This document shows, piece after piece, positions 16,792-25,415 of a DNA stretch of 32,387 nt. Below the pieces are notes generated by a model. The model was not told the origin of the DNA. It made no database searches and saw nothing but the letters and a program-made list of their open reading frames with translations. Position 1 is the first letter of the stretch. Each line of letters opens with the position of its first letter. A program made the position numbers and the translations under genes. Source of the DNA: Colwellia sp. (lineage in GTDB: Bacteria; Pseudomonadota; Gammaproteobacteria; Enterobacterales; Alteromonadaceae); the NCBI GenBank assembly GCA_022969215.1, contig JALJPA010000030.1, forward strand, positions 1 through 32,387, written 5' to 3'.

Positions 16792-18555
16792 TTAGACGGT
16801 ACGAATATCAGCAATCATTAACTGTACAGTACGCTTACCACGAAATTCATTAACATCGAGACGGTAAGCAAGATGTACTTGTTTCACTTGTGTATTAGGC
16901 CAAGCTTTAACATCAACATTAAAAGCAATGCCGTCAAAAACCTGCTTGCCTTGAGCACTGTCTTTTTCTACCACTATTTTCAAGTGCTTTTCACCGACAA
17001 TTCTCTGCTGTATTAAGGTGAAGGTGTCATCAAATAATGGCTCGGGAAAATTTTGTCCCCAAGGTCCAGCTTCACGTAGTTGCTCAGCAAACTCAAGAGT
17101 CAGCATGTCAGCACTTAATTCACCATCGGAAAGGATGATGCTTTCTAAGTCTTCCGGTTTTAGCCATTTTTCAGCCAGTTCATCAAATTTTTGCTGAAAT
17201 AGCGTAAAGTTTTTTTCTTTAATTGATAAGCCTGCTGCCATGGCATGACCACCGAACTTAATAATTAAATCTGGATTTTGGCTATCAATATGTTCAAGTA
17301 AGTCGCGTATATGTAAACCCGGAATTGAACGTGCTGAGCCTTTAATTTCAGCGTGCTCTGGATCATTATCTTCGACTTTCGCTTTAGCAAAGACAATACA
17401 TGGACGATGAAACTTTTCTTTTAAACGTCCGGCAACAATACCAATAACCCCTTGATGCCAATCAGCTTGAAAGAGTGAAATTGCACTGGGTAAGTGCTCT
17501 TCATCAAAATTAAGTGATGTAAGTACACGCTCCGCCTCTTGTTGCATACCCTGCTCTATTTCCCGGCGGGTTTTATTTAAATCATCGAGCTCAGCCGCCA
17601 TCACTCGGGCACTCGATAAGTCATTGGCAAGTAAACAATTGATGCCATAAGACATATCATCTAATCGGCCAGCAGCGTTAATACGCGGACCCAAAGCAAA
17701 ACCAAAGTCACTAGCAACCAGCCTTTGCTGGTTTTTATTGGCTATTTCAATCAAGGCTTGGATACCCGGCCGTGTTTGTCCGGCGCGAATACGTTTTAAA
17801 CCTTGAGCCACGAGAATACGATTATTAGCATCAAGTGATACCACATCCGCTACGGTGCCAAGGGCAACTAAATCTAATAACTGGGCAATATTGGGCTCAG
17901 CAATACCTTGTTCGGTAAAAAAGTTGTGCTCTCGGCAATATTTTCTTAACGCCAGCATCAAGTAGAATGCTACGCCAACACCGGCAAGGGCTTTACTGGG
18001 GAAATTACAACCGACTTGATTGGGATTAACAATGGCATCGGCATTAGGTAATGAATGCCCTGGTAAATGATGATCAGTAACAATAACTTGCATACCAAGA
18101 TCTTTAGCGCGTTTAACGCCGGCAATACAGCTAATACCATTATCAACGGTAATTAACATTTGTGCTTGCTGCTGCGCGGCAAGATCAACAATCTCAGGTG
18201 TTAAGCCATAGCCGTATTCAAATCGATTAGGCACAATAAAGTCGTGGTGATTACTACCAAACAGGCTGAGCGCGGTCATCATTAACGCCGTACTCGTGGC
18301 GCCATCAGCGTCAAAATCACCAACTATTATAATGCGTGTTTTACTTAATAACGCTTGATGTAATAACTGACAGGCTTGGTCCATGCCCATAAGTGCAGTG
18401 TCAGCTGCCATGCCTTGTAAGCGAGAAACGTTAAGCTCAAGCTCTTGCGCTGATTTCATGCCTCGGCTGGCATAAATTTGTTTTATCGTTTCGGATAAAG
18501 TATCGGGTAAATGAGCAGTTGATACTTGTGCTCGGCGAATAATTTTTTTAATCAT
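16792..18555 (-). CDS. recJ: Single-stranded-DNA 5'-3' exonuclease RecJ
   Basis: RecJ degrades 5'-ended single-stranded DNA in recombination, mismatch and base-excision repair. It has 587 residues, close to the 577 of E. coli. The DHH phosphoesterase motifs are intact: GDFDADG at 79-85, VDNG at 137-140 and TDHH at 160-163. The DHHA1 motif KFGGHAMAAGLSI follows in the C-terminal half, then the OB-like nucleic-acid-binding tail. It is downstream of dsbC as in E. coli, but the terminator at 18621-18653 separates the two, so recJ should have its own promoter in the 65-base gap. Confidence 0.97.
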   Translation of the reverse strand: MIKKIIRRAQVSTAHLPDTLSETIKQIYASRGMKSAQELELNVSRLQGMAADTALMGMDQACQLLHQALLSKTRIIIVGDFDADGATSTALMMTALSLFGSNHHDFIVPNRFEYGYGLTPEIVDLAAQQQAQMLITVDNGISCIAGVKRAKDLGMQVIVTDHHLPGHSLPNADAIVNPNQVGCNFPSKALAGVGVAFYLMLALRKYCREHNFFTEQGIAEPNIAQLLDLVALGTVADVVSLDANNRILVAQGLKRIRAGQTRPGIQALIEIANKNQQRLVASDFGFALGPRINAAGRLDDMSYGINCLLANDLSSARVMAAELDDLNKTRREIEQGMQQEAERVLTSLNFDEEHLPSAISLFQADWHQGVIGIVAGRLKEKFHRPCIVFAKAKVEDNDPEHAEIKGSARSIPGLHIRDLLEHIDSQNPDLIIKFGGHAMAAGLSIKEKNFTLFQQKFDELAEKWLKPEDLESIILSDGELSADMLTLEFAEQLREAGPWGQNFPEPLFDDTFTLIQQRIVGEKHLKIVVEKDSAQGKQVFDGIAFNVDVKAWPNTQVKQVHLAYRLDVNEFRGKRTVQLMIADIRTV

Positions 18556-18620
18556 TTTTATTCGGTCTCAGTTATTCTTGTAATGGTCACAATCAGTTCG
18601 AGTGACTTTTTTGACATAAA

Positions 18621-18653
18621 AAAAGTACTTGCTGATAATCAGCAAGTACTTTT
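18621..18653 (-). terminator. Terminator of dsbC
   Basis: A perfect 15-bp stem pairs AAAAGTACTTGCTGA (18621-18635) with TCAGCAAGTACTTTT (18639-18653) around a 3-nt loop. Further A residues (18618-18620) give a T-run of seven on the minus strand. It lies 35 bases after the dsbC stop. Confidence 0.9.
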
Positions 18654-18687
18654 ATAGCAATTATTTACCGGCACTATGAAGAATATA

Positions 18688-19482
18688 TTAAGTATTTTTC
18701 AATAACTCTTCTAATTGTGCTGGTGGTTGGTAACCAGGGATCATCATACCATTTGATAAGATAATTGCTGGCGTACCGTTAACACCTATTTGACGACCAA
18801 AATCAAACTGTGCTTCTATTGGCGCTTCACAAATTCGGTAAGGGATACCACTACCCGCTTTAGCTTTGGTTAACGCTTTTGCCGTATCATCACTACACCA
18901 TACAGAACGTAAATCTTTAAAGCCCTGACTCAAGTTACCGGCTCGGTCTTTAATACCGGAACGCGGATAAGCTAAGTAGCGAAAGGTTATGCCACGGTCA
19001 TTATAATCTGCCATTTGTTCATGCATTTTACGACAATAGCCACAAGTAATATCGGTAAACACTGTTACCACATACTTTTCATTTTTTGCTTTATAAACAA
19101 TCATGTCATCTTTAAAGTTTTCTATACCTTCAAGACGAATTTTCGCTAAGCTCTCTTCGGCTAAATCGGTCACTGTGCTGCCTAAACTATAGACTTTACC
19201 TTGAATGAAGAAATCACCATTATAACTGGCGTAAAATAGACCTTGATTAGTGATGAGCAAAGCAATACCAGGTACCGGTGTAGCTTCAACTTTAACAACG
19301 GTTAAACCTAAAGAACTATTGATTTTTGCTTTTAAAGCTTCAACATCAAGCACACTTGGATCACTAGCTGTTTTAGCTAATGCCGCAGGCACATTAGCCT
19401 GCCCTTCAGCATGGGCGCCTTGGGTAAATAAAGCTAAGCTAAACGTAGCCAGTGCTACGCTAAAAAAGAACGTTTTATACAT
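18688..19482 (-). CDS. dsbC: Thiol:disulfide isomerase DsbC
   Basis: This periplasmic protein reshuffles wrong disulfides and is kept reduced by DsbD. I choose ATG at 19482 (MYKTFFFSVAL), because AGGA lies six bases upstream. An in-frame TTG five codons earlier would place the same AGGA inside the gene. The product has 264 residues. A signal peptide ends near ALFTQGAHA (residue 25). The N-terminal dimerisation domain follows, then the thioredoxin fold with active-site CGYC (Cys147, Cys150) and a second Cys pair (in SVWCSDD and YRICEAP) matching the structural disulfide of E. coli DsbC. The cis-proline loop GVNGTPAIILSNG is present. It diverges from fldB; xerD, which lies between these two in E. 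coli, is absent. Confidence 0.95.
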   Translation of the reverse strand: MYKTFFFSVALATFSLALFTQGAHAEGQANVPAALAKTASDPSVLDVEALKAKINSSLGLTVVKVEATPVPGIALLITNQGLFYASYNGDFFIQGKVYSLGSTVTDLAEESLAKIRLEGIENFKDDMIVYKAKNEKYVVTVFTDITCGYCRKMHEQMADYNDRGITFRYLAYPRSGIKDRAGNLSQGFKDLRSVWCSDDTAKALTKAKAGSGIPYRICEAPIEAQFDFGRQIGVNGTPAIILSNGMMIPGYQPPAQLEELLKNT

Positions 19483-19792
19483 AATGATTCCTAACAATTC
19501 CCTAACAAACGGCTAATAAACTTTTAATTAATGTTTAATGGGTTTTTAATTAACTAACAGCAATAAAGCTATAAAAAATAAGCTAAACATAACTGCTCAT
19601 TTGAATAGACCTAATTTTATCCAAGGAAATTACAGCCATGGGACATTATTTGCAACTTAAAATCGCGACTAAAGTGAATTAACTTGTAAACAAAGATAAA
19701 TGTTTTTGCTAAAATCCCTGTGAAATTGCTCTGTGCTCCTGAACTTGTCTTTCGAAGTAGAGCTGATATATATCAACATTGGAAATAGCAAA
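19483..19792. other. Divergent intergenic region of dsbC and fldB
   Basis: These 310 bases must hold promoters in both directions. I can point only to the fldB extended -10 at 19707-19715. A 14-codon frame (MGHYLQLKIATKVN) at 19638-19682 follows AAGGAAA but has no support beyond that. There is no trace of xerD coding sequence. Confidence 0.5.
19707..19715 (+). promoter_or_regulatory. Predicted extended -10 promoter of fldB
   Basis: TGC followed by TAAAAT (19710-19715) forms an extended -10. A TTGTAA upstream is too far (20 bases) to be a good -35. The start codon of fldB lies about 75 bases downstream. Confidence 0.4.
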
Positions 19793-20311
19793 ATGAAAAT
19801 TGGTTTGTTTTATGGTTCAACCACTTGTTACACAGAGATAGTTGCCGAAAAAATCCAGGCAATCATCGGTGCCGATCTGGTTGATATATTTAATATCAAA
19901 GAGCAACCTTTAGCACTGTGCCTTGATTATGACTTTATAATTTTAGGTATATCCACTTGGGATTACGGTGAGCTGCAAGAGGATTGGGAATCAATTTGGA
20001 GTGATATTAATCAATTAGATCTTTCAGATAAAATTATTGGCTTATATGGTATGGGCGACCAAGTTGGTTACAGCGAATGGTTTCAAGATGCACTTGGCAT
20101 GTTACACGAGCAAGTACTGGTACAAGGAGCCAAACCAGTAGGGTATTGGCCGGTTCAAGGGTATGAATTTTCTGCCTCAAAAGCTTTAACAGCTGATGGC
20201 GAGCTATTTGTTGGTTTGTCGTTAGATGAAGATAGCCAATATAGCTTAACCGATGATCGTTTAGATACTTGGTGTGAGCAGATATTAGTCGAGTACAGTA
20301 GCTTACTTTAA
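19793..20311 (+). CDS. fldB: Flavodoxin FldB
   Basis: This small FMN-binding electron carrier has 172 residues (E. coli FldB has 173). The phosphate-binding loop is FYGSTTCYTE near residues 5-14. Aromatic FMN-stacking residues lie in STWDYGELQEDWE, and GLYGMGDQVGYSEWFQDALGML is the long-chain flavodoxin region (in pieces GMGDQVGYSEWF). Similarity to E. coli FldB, rather than FldA, is strong along the whole chain. I start at ATG 19793 because it aligns with the FldB N-terminus and follows GGAAA; a longer frame upstream has no family support. FldB is a SoxRS-controlled protein in E. coli; no SoxS site was identified here. It diverges from dsbC, keeping the ancient neighbourhood without xerD. 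Confidence 0.94.
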   Translation: MKIGLFYGSTTCYTEIVAEKIQAIIGADLVDIFNIKEQPLALCLDYDFIILGISTWDYGELQEDWESIWSDINQLDLSDKIIGLYGMGDQVGYSEWFQDALGMLHEQVLVQGAKPVGYWPVQGYEFSASKALTADGELFVGLSLDEDSQYSLTDDRLDTWCEQILVEYSSLL

Positions 20312-20365
20312 TTAGCCCCTGCCACTCAATAATAGTTTCCACAGCGACGCTACTCTATTGATTAC

Positions 20366-20401
20366 TTAGCCCTTGCGATAAATAGTTACAGCAAGGGCTA
20401 A
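20366..20401. repeat. Perfect hairpin between fldB and srmB
   Basis: TTAGCCCTTGC (20366-20376) pairs with GCAAGGGCTAA (20391-20401), with a 14-nt loop. There is no T-run on either side, so it is a poor intrinsic terminator. It overlaps the predicted -35 and spacer of the srmB promoter, which makes an operator or a bifunctional stem possible. Confidence 0.6.
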
Positions 20402-20413
20402 AACCACTATAAT
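20385..20413 (+). promoter_or_regulatory. Predicted srmB promoter
   Basis: The -10 is a perfect TATAAT (20408-20413). The -35 is a weak GTTACA (20385-20390) at 17 bases. The start codon lies 44 bases after the -10. Confidence 0.45.
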
Positions 20414-20456
20414 TGCCGCCATATTAACCTTTTTAACCCTTAGTGAATTATCCCCT

Positions 20457-21713
20457 ATGTTTGAGCAATTCGATCTAGACTCAGAATTATTAGCCAGTAT
20501 CAATAAACTTGGTTACACCAAGCCTACCTCAATTCAAGATCTAGTGATCCCTGAAGCGATGGCCGGCAAGGACATACTAGCATCAGCCCCAACTGGCACG
20601 GGTAAAACCGCCGCCTTTTTATTACCTATTGCTCAACATTTATTAGACTATCCGCGTACTCAACCTGGCTTTCCTCGGGTGTTAATTTTAACGCCAACTC
20701 GAGAGTTAGCGATACAAATTGGCGAAGATAGTAAGCAACTTACTGAGCTAACTAAAATCAAAACGGGTGTTATAACAGGTGGTGTTAACTATGGCAGTCA
20801 TACTGATATTCTTACATCGACAACCGATATATTAGTGGCAACGCCAGGTCGATTATTAGAATATATTGAAAACGAGCAGTTTGATGCCCGTGAAATTGAA
20901 ATATTAGTACTAGATGAAGCCGATCGCATGCTCGACATTGGTTTTAGTGACACCATTAACCGCATTGTTGCTGAAGCCCGCTGGCGCAAACAAACCATGT
21001 TATTTTCAGCAACCTTAGAAGGTGCTGGTGTACTAGGTTTTGCCAAAGAAGTACTGGATGATCCTATATTTTTAGAGTCAAACCCATCACGCAAAGAAAA
21101 AGCAGTAATTCATCAATGGCTACACTTAGCTGATGATTCTAATCACAAGTTAAATATGTTGATCAATATATTGAAGCAAGAAGGCGTCGAACGTACTGTC
21201 GTTTTTGCTAATAAACGTGAAACTGTACAGACTCTTTCGGGTAAACTTTACGCTGAAGAATTACCTTGTGTTTGGCTAGAAGGAAAAATGCCGCAAGATA
21301 AACGTAACAAGGCCATTGAACGCTTCAAAAATGGTGAGGTGAAAGTATTAGTAGCTACCGATGTTGCTGCCCGCGGTTTAGATATTGATGACATAAGCCA
21401 TGTCATCAATTTTGATATGCCACGCAAAGTAGATATTTATATTCACCGTATTGGCCGCACAGGTCGTGCTGGTAATAAAGGTACCGCCATTTCCTTAATT
21501 GAAGCACATGATATGGCTGTTATTGGTAAAATAGAGCGCTATACCAAAGAACGTCTGCCACGTCGTGTTATTCAAGAGTTACGACCACAGCACAAAGAAT
21601 CTCGTGTGGTTAATAAGAAGGTTAAACTTAAGCTCACTAACTCGCAGAAAAAAGCCAAAGCTAAGAAACACGTAAAGAGAAAAGCTAAGCAAGCAAAAAA
21701 AGCAGCGAAGTAA
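20457..21713 (+). CDS. srmB: DEAD-box RNA helicase SrmB
   Basis: SrmB unwinds RNA with ATP and acts early in assembly of the 50S ribosomal subunit. At 418 residues it is close to E. coli SrmB (444). Motifs appear in order: Q-motif (GYTKPTSIQ), Walker A SAPTGTGKT, PTRELA, TGGV, TPGR, DEAD in LDEADRMLD, SAT, and the second RecA domain with TDVAARGLDI and HRIGRTGRAG. The SrmB-specific stretches ARWRKQTMLFSATLEG and IHQWLHLADD distinguish it from RhlE or RhlB. The last ~40 residues are a Lys/Ala-rich basic tail for RNA binding. The ribosome site is poor. SrmB is important in cold, fitting a psychrophile. It is closed by the bidirectional terminator at 21836-21875. Confidence 0.95.
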   Translation: MFEQFDLDSELLASINKLGYTKPTSIQDLVIPEAMAGKDILASAPTGTGKTAAFLLPIAQHLLDYPRTQPGFPRVLILTPTRELAIQIGEDSKQLTELTKIKTGVITGGVNYGSHTDILTSTTDILVATPGRLLEYIENEQFDAREIEILVLDEADRMLDIGFSDTINRIVAEARWRKQTMLFSATLEGAGVLGFAKEVLDDPIFLESNPSRKEKAVIHQWLHLADDSNHKLNMLINILKQEGVERTVVFANKRETVQTLSGKLYAEELPCVWLEGKMPQDKRNKAIERFKNGEVKVLVATDVAARGLDIDDISHVINFDMPRKVDIYIHRIGRTGRAGNKGTAISLIEAHDMAVIGKIERYTKERLPRRVIQELRPQHKESRVVNKKVKLKLTNSQKKAKAKKHVKRKAKQAKKAAK

Positions 21714-21835
21714 CCCCTTGCTAAATTCTAGCCCTCGCTAAGTGTTACATTGATATAATACCAATGATGGTGGCGTTTATCATGGTTGGGGCTTTACGGT
21801 AGCAATGTGTAGCTACTAGTAAAAGCATCACCAAT

Positions 21836-21875
21836 AAAAAGACCGTAATGCTTTAAGCAATACGGTCTTTTTTTT
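21836..21875 (+). terminator. Bidirectional terminator between srmB and the TIGR03545 gene
   Basis: AAAAAGACCGTA (21836-21847) pairs with TACGGTCTTTTT (21861-21872), with an inner TGCTT/AAGCA pairing and more T beyond. The A-run on the left gives a T-run on the minus strand, so it serves both convergent genes. Confidence 0.88.
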
Positions 21876-21898
21876 ATCTGAATATCAAAGAGGATGAA

Positions 21899-23716
21899 CT
21901 AACCAAATAAATCGCCAAGTTTATTTTTCAACTTATCTTTTAATTTATCTTTGGCTTTATTCTTAATTTTATCTTCCATTTTTTTCTGCTGCTGTTTAAC
22001 AATATCTGAATTCTTTAAGTCAGTCAGCGCTTTATCGGTATCGGTTAATAAGGCTTCAAGGTCAAGCAGCTCTGCTGCTTGGCTATCACCTAACTTCAAG
22101 GCATTAGCTAATTTCTCGTTTAAGCCTTTATTCACCTTGTCCTTAAAGTCATTAAGTTTTCCGGCAACCTGCTGTTTAAATGCGCCCGTTAAAGCGTCAT
22201 TTAATGACGAGGCAATAGTAAAGCTTGGCTTACTAAGCTCACCATGGACACCGACATCAATAGTTAAACTATCTAATGACATAACGGTATCGAGTAATAG
22301 TTGAGTGATTTTAGACTTAGCCTGACCTTGATAACTTGCCTGCTTTAGCGTTACATGATTAGTTGCGACAATTTCGCTATTGATTAAGTCAAAACTACCC
22401 TTACCGCTAAGCTGCGCTTTCTCAAGTGATAAAGTTAACGCTTTGCTTTTGGTCAATTCAGTATTTGATAACTTTCTATCATTTACCAACCATTCTCCGT
22501 TAGCCTTAAAACCACCTGACTCTGACTGCTTAAAGTGACTACTAAGACTAAGTTCACCATTAGCGCTTGAGTTAATATTGATTAAACTAGCTTTACCTCT
22601 AATCCAATGTTGATGCGTTAACTCACTACCACTAACCGTTAGTTCACCTTCAGCAAGCTGAATAGAAAAAAGTGCCTTTTTGATTAATACCGATGGTAGT
22701 GGTGACTCTTCTTTAAAGGAGATAAAGCGCCCTTGCGCATGGTTCTGTGCCGCTTCAGTAGTTTCTTCACCATTAGTGTTATCAAGAAAAGGTGACACTT
22801 TATCATAGGCCCATTGAGCCTTTTGCACATATTCACGCGCTTGCTCGCCAAAGAGGATATGAGCAAAGTCTTCGGTATCGATACTTTCAAGTTGATAAGT
22901 TTTTTCAATTTGTTGCCAATCTTTACTTGGCGCATTTTTTAACTCATTAACTTGCTGGGCTAATAGATTCTTGCTGGCTAATACTTGTCGCTTAGCTTTT
23001 TTAACCAGCGCTTGATCCGCTTTAAACTCTGCTTTAATTTTATCGAATTCAGCTTTAATTTTTTCTATATCCGCTAATGAATTCACTTTCATCTTACCTA
23101 AAGCTTTGACTTTATCTTGGTAAGACTTCAGCTTCGCTTTATTAGGCAGTTGCAGCTGCAGCGCCTTTAATTTCACTTGTTCAGCGGTATAACTGTCTTG
23201 TAGTTGCTTGCTGGCGTTAACCGTTAACAAGTTACTGTCATTAAGTAAGGTTTTAACATCCGGTAGTTTCATATCAACTTCCGGTAGCATGGCTTTTGTT
23301 TGCTCAGCTAAGCTTGTTTCTGCTGCTTGCCCATCAGATTGTTCGTTAGGATAAACTTTACCCGCTTGGGTACGAATACTGGAAAATTCTAATTTACTTA
23401 CTTCAAGTTCATCAATAATGATCTTACCAAATAAGTATTGCCAAACATCGATACTGGCAGTGGCACGCTCAAAACTGAATAAGTTCTGCGTCGGGGCTTC
23501 TTTGTCGGTAACTTGCAAACCTAGAACACTTAGCTGCAACGGTGAGTATGAAAGCTGAACCTCTGCAACATTTACTTCTGCGCCAAAAGCACCTTCAGCT
23601 GAACTGACTATGGCTTTTTTTACTAAGCTTTCCGCAAATAAATAGATAAATACTGAAACTAAAGCACTTAACACCATAAAGGCAATCATACCTTGCCAAC
23701 GAATAAAACGAGCCAT
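21899..23716 (-). CDS. TIGR03545 family protein, AsmA-like envelope protein
   Basis: This 605-residue protein of unknown function matches the TIGR03545 pattern, which is defined by its pairing with TIGR03546. Residues 8-30 form one membrane anchor. Residues 45-115 (VNVAEVQLSYSPLQLSV...LFGKIIIDELEVSKLEF) resemble the beta-rich repeats of AsmA/DUF748 proteins that span the periplasm. Residues ~175-270 are Lys/Ala/Leu-rich and predicted coiled coil. Another beta-rich stretch follows at 330-500, and the tail is a KDKLKDKLKNKL-type amphipathic helix. The start ATG overlaps the upstream stop by one base (TAATG), with GGAGG inside the upstream gene, so translation is coupled. A role in moving lipid or keeping the envelope intact is an inference from the AsmA-like fold only. 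Confidence 0.75.
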   Translation of the reverse strand: MARFIRWQGMIAFMVLSALVSVFIYLFAESLVKKAIVSSAEGAFGAEVNVAEVQLSYSPLQLSVLGLQVTDKEAPTQNLFSFERATASIDVWQYLFGKIIIDELEVSKLEFSSIRTQAGKVYPNEQSDGQAAETSLAEQTKAMLPEVDMKLPDVKTLLNDSNLLTVNASKQLQDSYTAEQVKLKALQLQLPNKAKLKSYQDKVKALGKMKVNSLADIEKIKAEFDKIKAEFKADQALVKKAKRQVLASKNLLAQQVNELKNAPSKDWQQIEKTYQLESIDTEDFAHILFGEQAREYVQKAQWAYDKVSPFLDNTNGEETTEAAQNHAQGRFISFKEESPLPSVLIKKALFSIQLAEGELTVSGSELTHQHWIRGKASLININSSANGELSLSSHFKQSESGGFKANGEWLVNDRKLSNTELTKSKALTLSLEKAQLSGKGSFDLINSEIVATNHVTLKQASYQGQAKSKITQLLLDTVMSLDSLTIDVGVHGELSKPSFTIASSLNDALTGAFKQQVAGKLNDFKDKVNKGLNEKLANALKLGDSQAAELLDLEALLTDTDKALTDLKNSDIVKQQQKKMEDKIKNKAKDKLKDKLKNKLGDLFG

Positions 23717-24249
23717 TACAGGCCTCCTTTAGTTAGGCTAGAGTCACCGGAAAAACTACTATATAAGCTATAAAACTTAGAGGCTTTTAGTGCTTTAACA
23801 ATTCTAAACTTCTCAAAAAATGTCATTATATGTACGCGGTATTTCTCAATCATAAACTTGCTAATAAAATATATTGGCGCAGATAACACCACACCTAAAA
23901 CAAACGCACCCAAGGTATATGTATGATGCCAATGGGCGAGTTTAAATATGCTGAGCTGGTAGAGCGCGGTAAAAAAGTCAGCAAGAGCAGGTTGTGTTAG
24001 TAATGACTCACCCACCTGAACAATAACTGGAGAGAGTAAATAACTCAGGCCAGAGAAGAAACCAACCGCAAGAATGAAGCTACCTAAATGCACCCTAATG
24101 AGTAAAACAAAAAAGATTATCACGATATTATGCAAAGTAAATAGTGGTGATAAACCCACTATAAAACCTAACGCTATTGCTAAGGCTATCTGCCTAATGG
24201 AACTATCACTGTTTAAGGCATGAAAAAGCTTTGCTAGTAAAGTTAACAT
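23716..24249 (-). CDS. TIGR03546/DUF2062 family membrane protein
   Basis: This 177-residue inner-membrane protein has about four helices. The N-terminal SSIRQIALAIALGFIVGLSPLFTLHN is the DUF2062-type signature (in pieces: AIALGFIVGLSP). Its function is unknown. It is the first gene of a two-gene unit with the TIGR03545 gene and overlaps it by one base. The ribosome site AGGAGG lies four bases before ATG. Immediately upstream, a second copy of the ribosome site and first eight codons forms a 10-codon reading frame (24270-24302). Confidence 0.8.
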   Translation of the reverse strand: MLTLLAKLFHALNSDSSIRQIALAIALGFIVGLSPLFTLHNIVIIFFVLLIRVHLGSFILAVGFFSGLSYLLSPVIVQVGESLLTQPALADFFTALYQLSIFKLAHWHHTYTLGAFVLGVVLSAPIYFISKFMIEKYRVHIMTFFEKFRIVKALKASKFYSLYSSFSGDSSLTKGGL

Positions 24250-24327
24250 GTCACCTCCTGTTAAAATGTTTATTTTATAAGTTTGGCGAGTAAAGTTAAC
24301 AACTTCAACTCTCCTGCAAAATGTTTA
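24236..24327 (-). repeat. Tandem duplication of a translation start, with small upstream ORF
   Basis: On the minus strand, the leader and first codons of the TIGR03546 gene (24272 down to 24236) are repeated upstream (24327 down to 24289): both carry TAAACATTTT, an AGGAG-type ribosome site and TTAACTTTACT. The upstream copy reads TTG-TTA-ACT-TTA-CTC-GCC-AAA-CTT-ATA-AAA-stop (24302-24270), giving (M)LTLLAKLIK against MLTLLAKLFH of the gene. The CTC, GCC and AAA codons differ from the gene's only at silent positions. The small frame could be translated ahead of the gene or be a decaying duplicate. Confidence 0.6.
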
Positions 24328-24374
24328 AATATATAGTCTAAATAATATTGTCGCCAATCACTCAAAGATAATGG

Positions 24375-25148
24375 CTAGAGTTCTTTACGGGTAAAAACCC
24401 AATCGTTACCTTGAGATAAACTGTCATTGTATTGATAACCCGCCAAATCGAAATCTTTGATTTGCTCAACTGAGGTTAATTTATTTTGAATAATATAACG
24501 CGCCATAAGACCACGAGCTTTTTTGGCATAAAAACTAATAATTTTATATTGACCATTTTTCCAATCTTTAAACAAAGGTGTGATTATGGTGGCATTCAAA
24601 GACTTTTTCTTTACTGATTTAAAGTATTCGGTTGACGCTAGGTTAATAAGCACCTCATCACCTTGTTCACTCAAGGCTTTGTTAAGTTCACCGGTAATAA
24701 TATCCCCCCAGAATTGATATAAATTTGCACCGCGACTATTAGCAAGTTTACAGCCCATTTCCAAGCGATAAGCTTGCATTAAATCAAGGGGTTTTAACAA
24801 ACCGTATAAGCCAGACAATATTCTAAAATGCTGTTGAGCGAAATCAAAATCCGCTTCACTAAAGCTAGCAGCGTCAAGCCCGGTATAAACATCACCATTA
24901 AAACTTAAGATGGCTTGCCTAGCATTATCGGTAGTAAAGGGGGTTGACCACTCACCAAAACGTGCGGCATTTAAGCCGGCAAGCTTATCACTCAGCTTCA
25001 TTAAACTAGCGATATCACTCGGAGCAAGCTTGATACAATCGTCGATCAATAACTGACTTTGCTCAAGTAAACTAGGTTGACTAAATTTATCTGTCGCTAA
25101 CGGAGATTCAAAATCTAATTTTTTTGCAGGTGAAACAACAAGTAACAT
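24375..25148 (-). CDS. yaaA: Peroxide stress protein YaaA (DUF328)
   Basis: This 257-residue protein is typical in length for the YaaA family. E. coli YaaA is induced by OxyR and lowers free iron during peroxide stress; the fold binds DNA in vitro. Family segments are the N-terminal [23 protein letters not shown] near residues 84-94, [13 protein letters not shown], and the C-terminal [15 protein letters not shown]. No OxyR site was identified upstream. It lies between the TIGR03546 gene and the divergent transaldolase gene, and no good ribosome site is visible before ATG. Confidence 0.95.
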   Translation of the reverse strand: MLLVVSPAKKLDFESPLATDKFSQPSLLEQSQLLIDDCIKLAPSDIASLMKLSDKLAGLNAARFGEWSTPFTTDNARQAILSFNGDVYTGLDAASFSEADFDFAQQHFRILSGLYGLLKPLDLMQAYRLEMGCKLANSRGANLYQFWGDIITGELNKALSEQGDEVLINLASTEYFKSVKKKSLNATIITPLFKDWKNGQYKIISFYAKKARGLMARYIIQNKLTSVEQIKDFDLAGYQYNDSLSQGNDWVFTRKEL

Positions 25149-25415
25149 ATTTTTTTGCCAATTTTAGTGAGACCTTAATAAGACGTAATATATCATAAGC
25201 TTTGAGTTAGTTAACAGCGTTTAATCTAGGGCAATATAAGCCTAATCAATCACCTTTGGCGTAAGTTAAAAACAAAATCACAACAACTTGGTAAAAATAG
25301 CGCAATAAAGGGTGCTTTTTTATTTTTTTGTTGTAATATTTCTCCAGCTACATTCATTATCTAATTTTGAAATGTTCAGCAATCAATTTTTCAAGGATAA
25401 AAATAAGGTAACGTC

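Noticed and set aside
19483-19497. Longer dsbC start at TTG (MLGIIM...)
   Set aside because: The AGGA ribosome site lies within that extension and is well spaced for the ATG at 19482, which also gives a normal signal peptide.
19638-19682. 14-codon frame MGHYLQLKIATKVN after AAGGAAA
   Set aside because: Too short, lies upstream of the predicted fldB promoter, and has no conserved feature; kept only as a note.
20366-20401. Intrinsic terminator of fldB
   Set aside because: The stem is perfect but no T-run follows on either strand; recorded as an inverted repeat instead.
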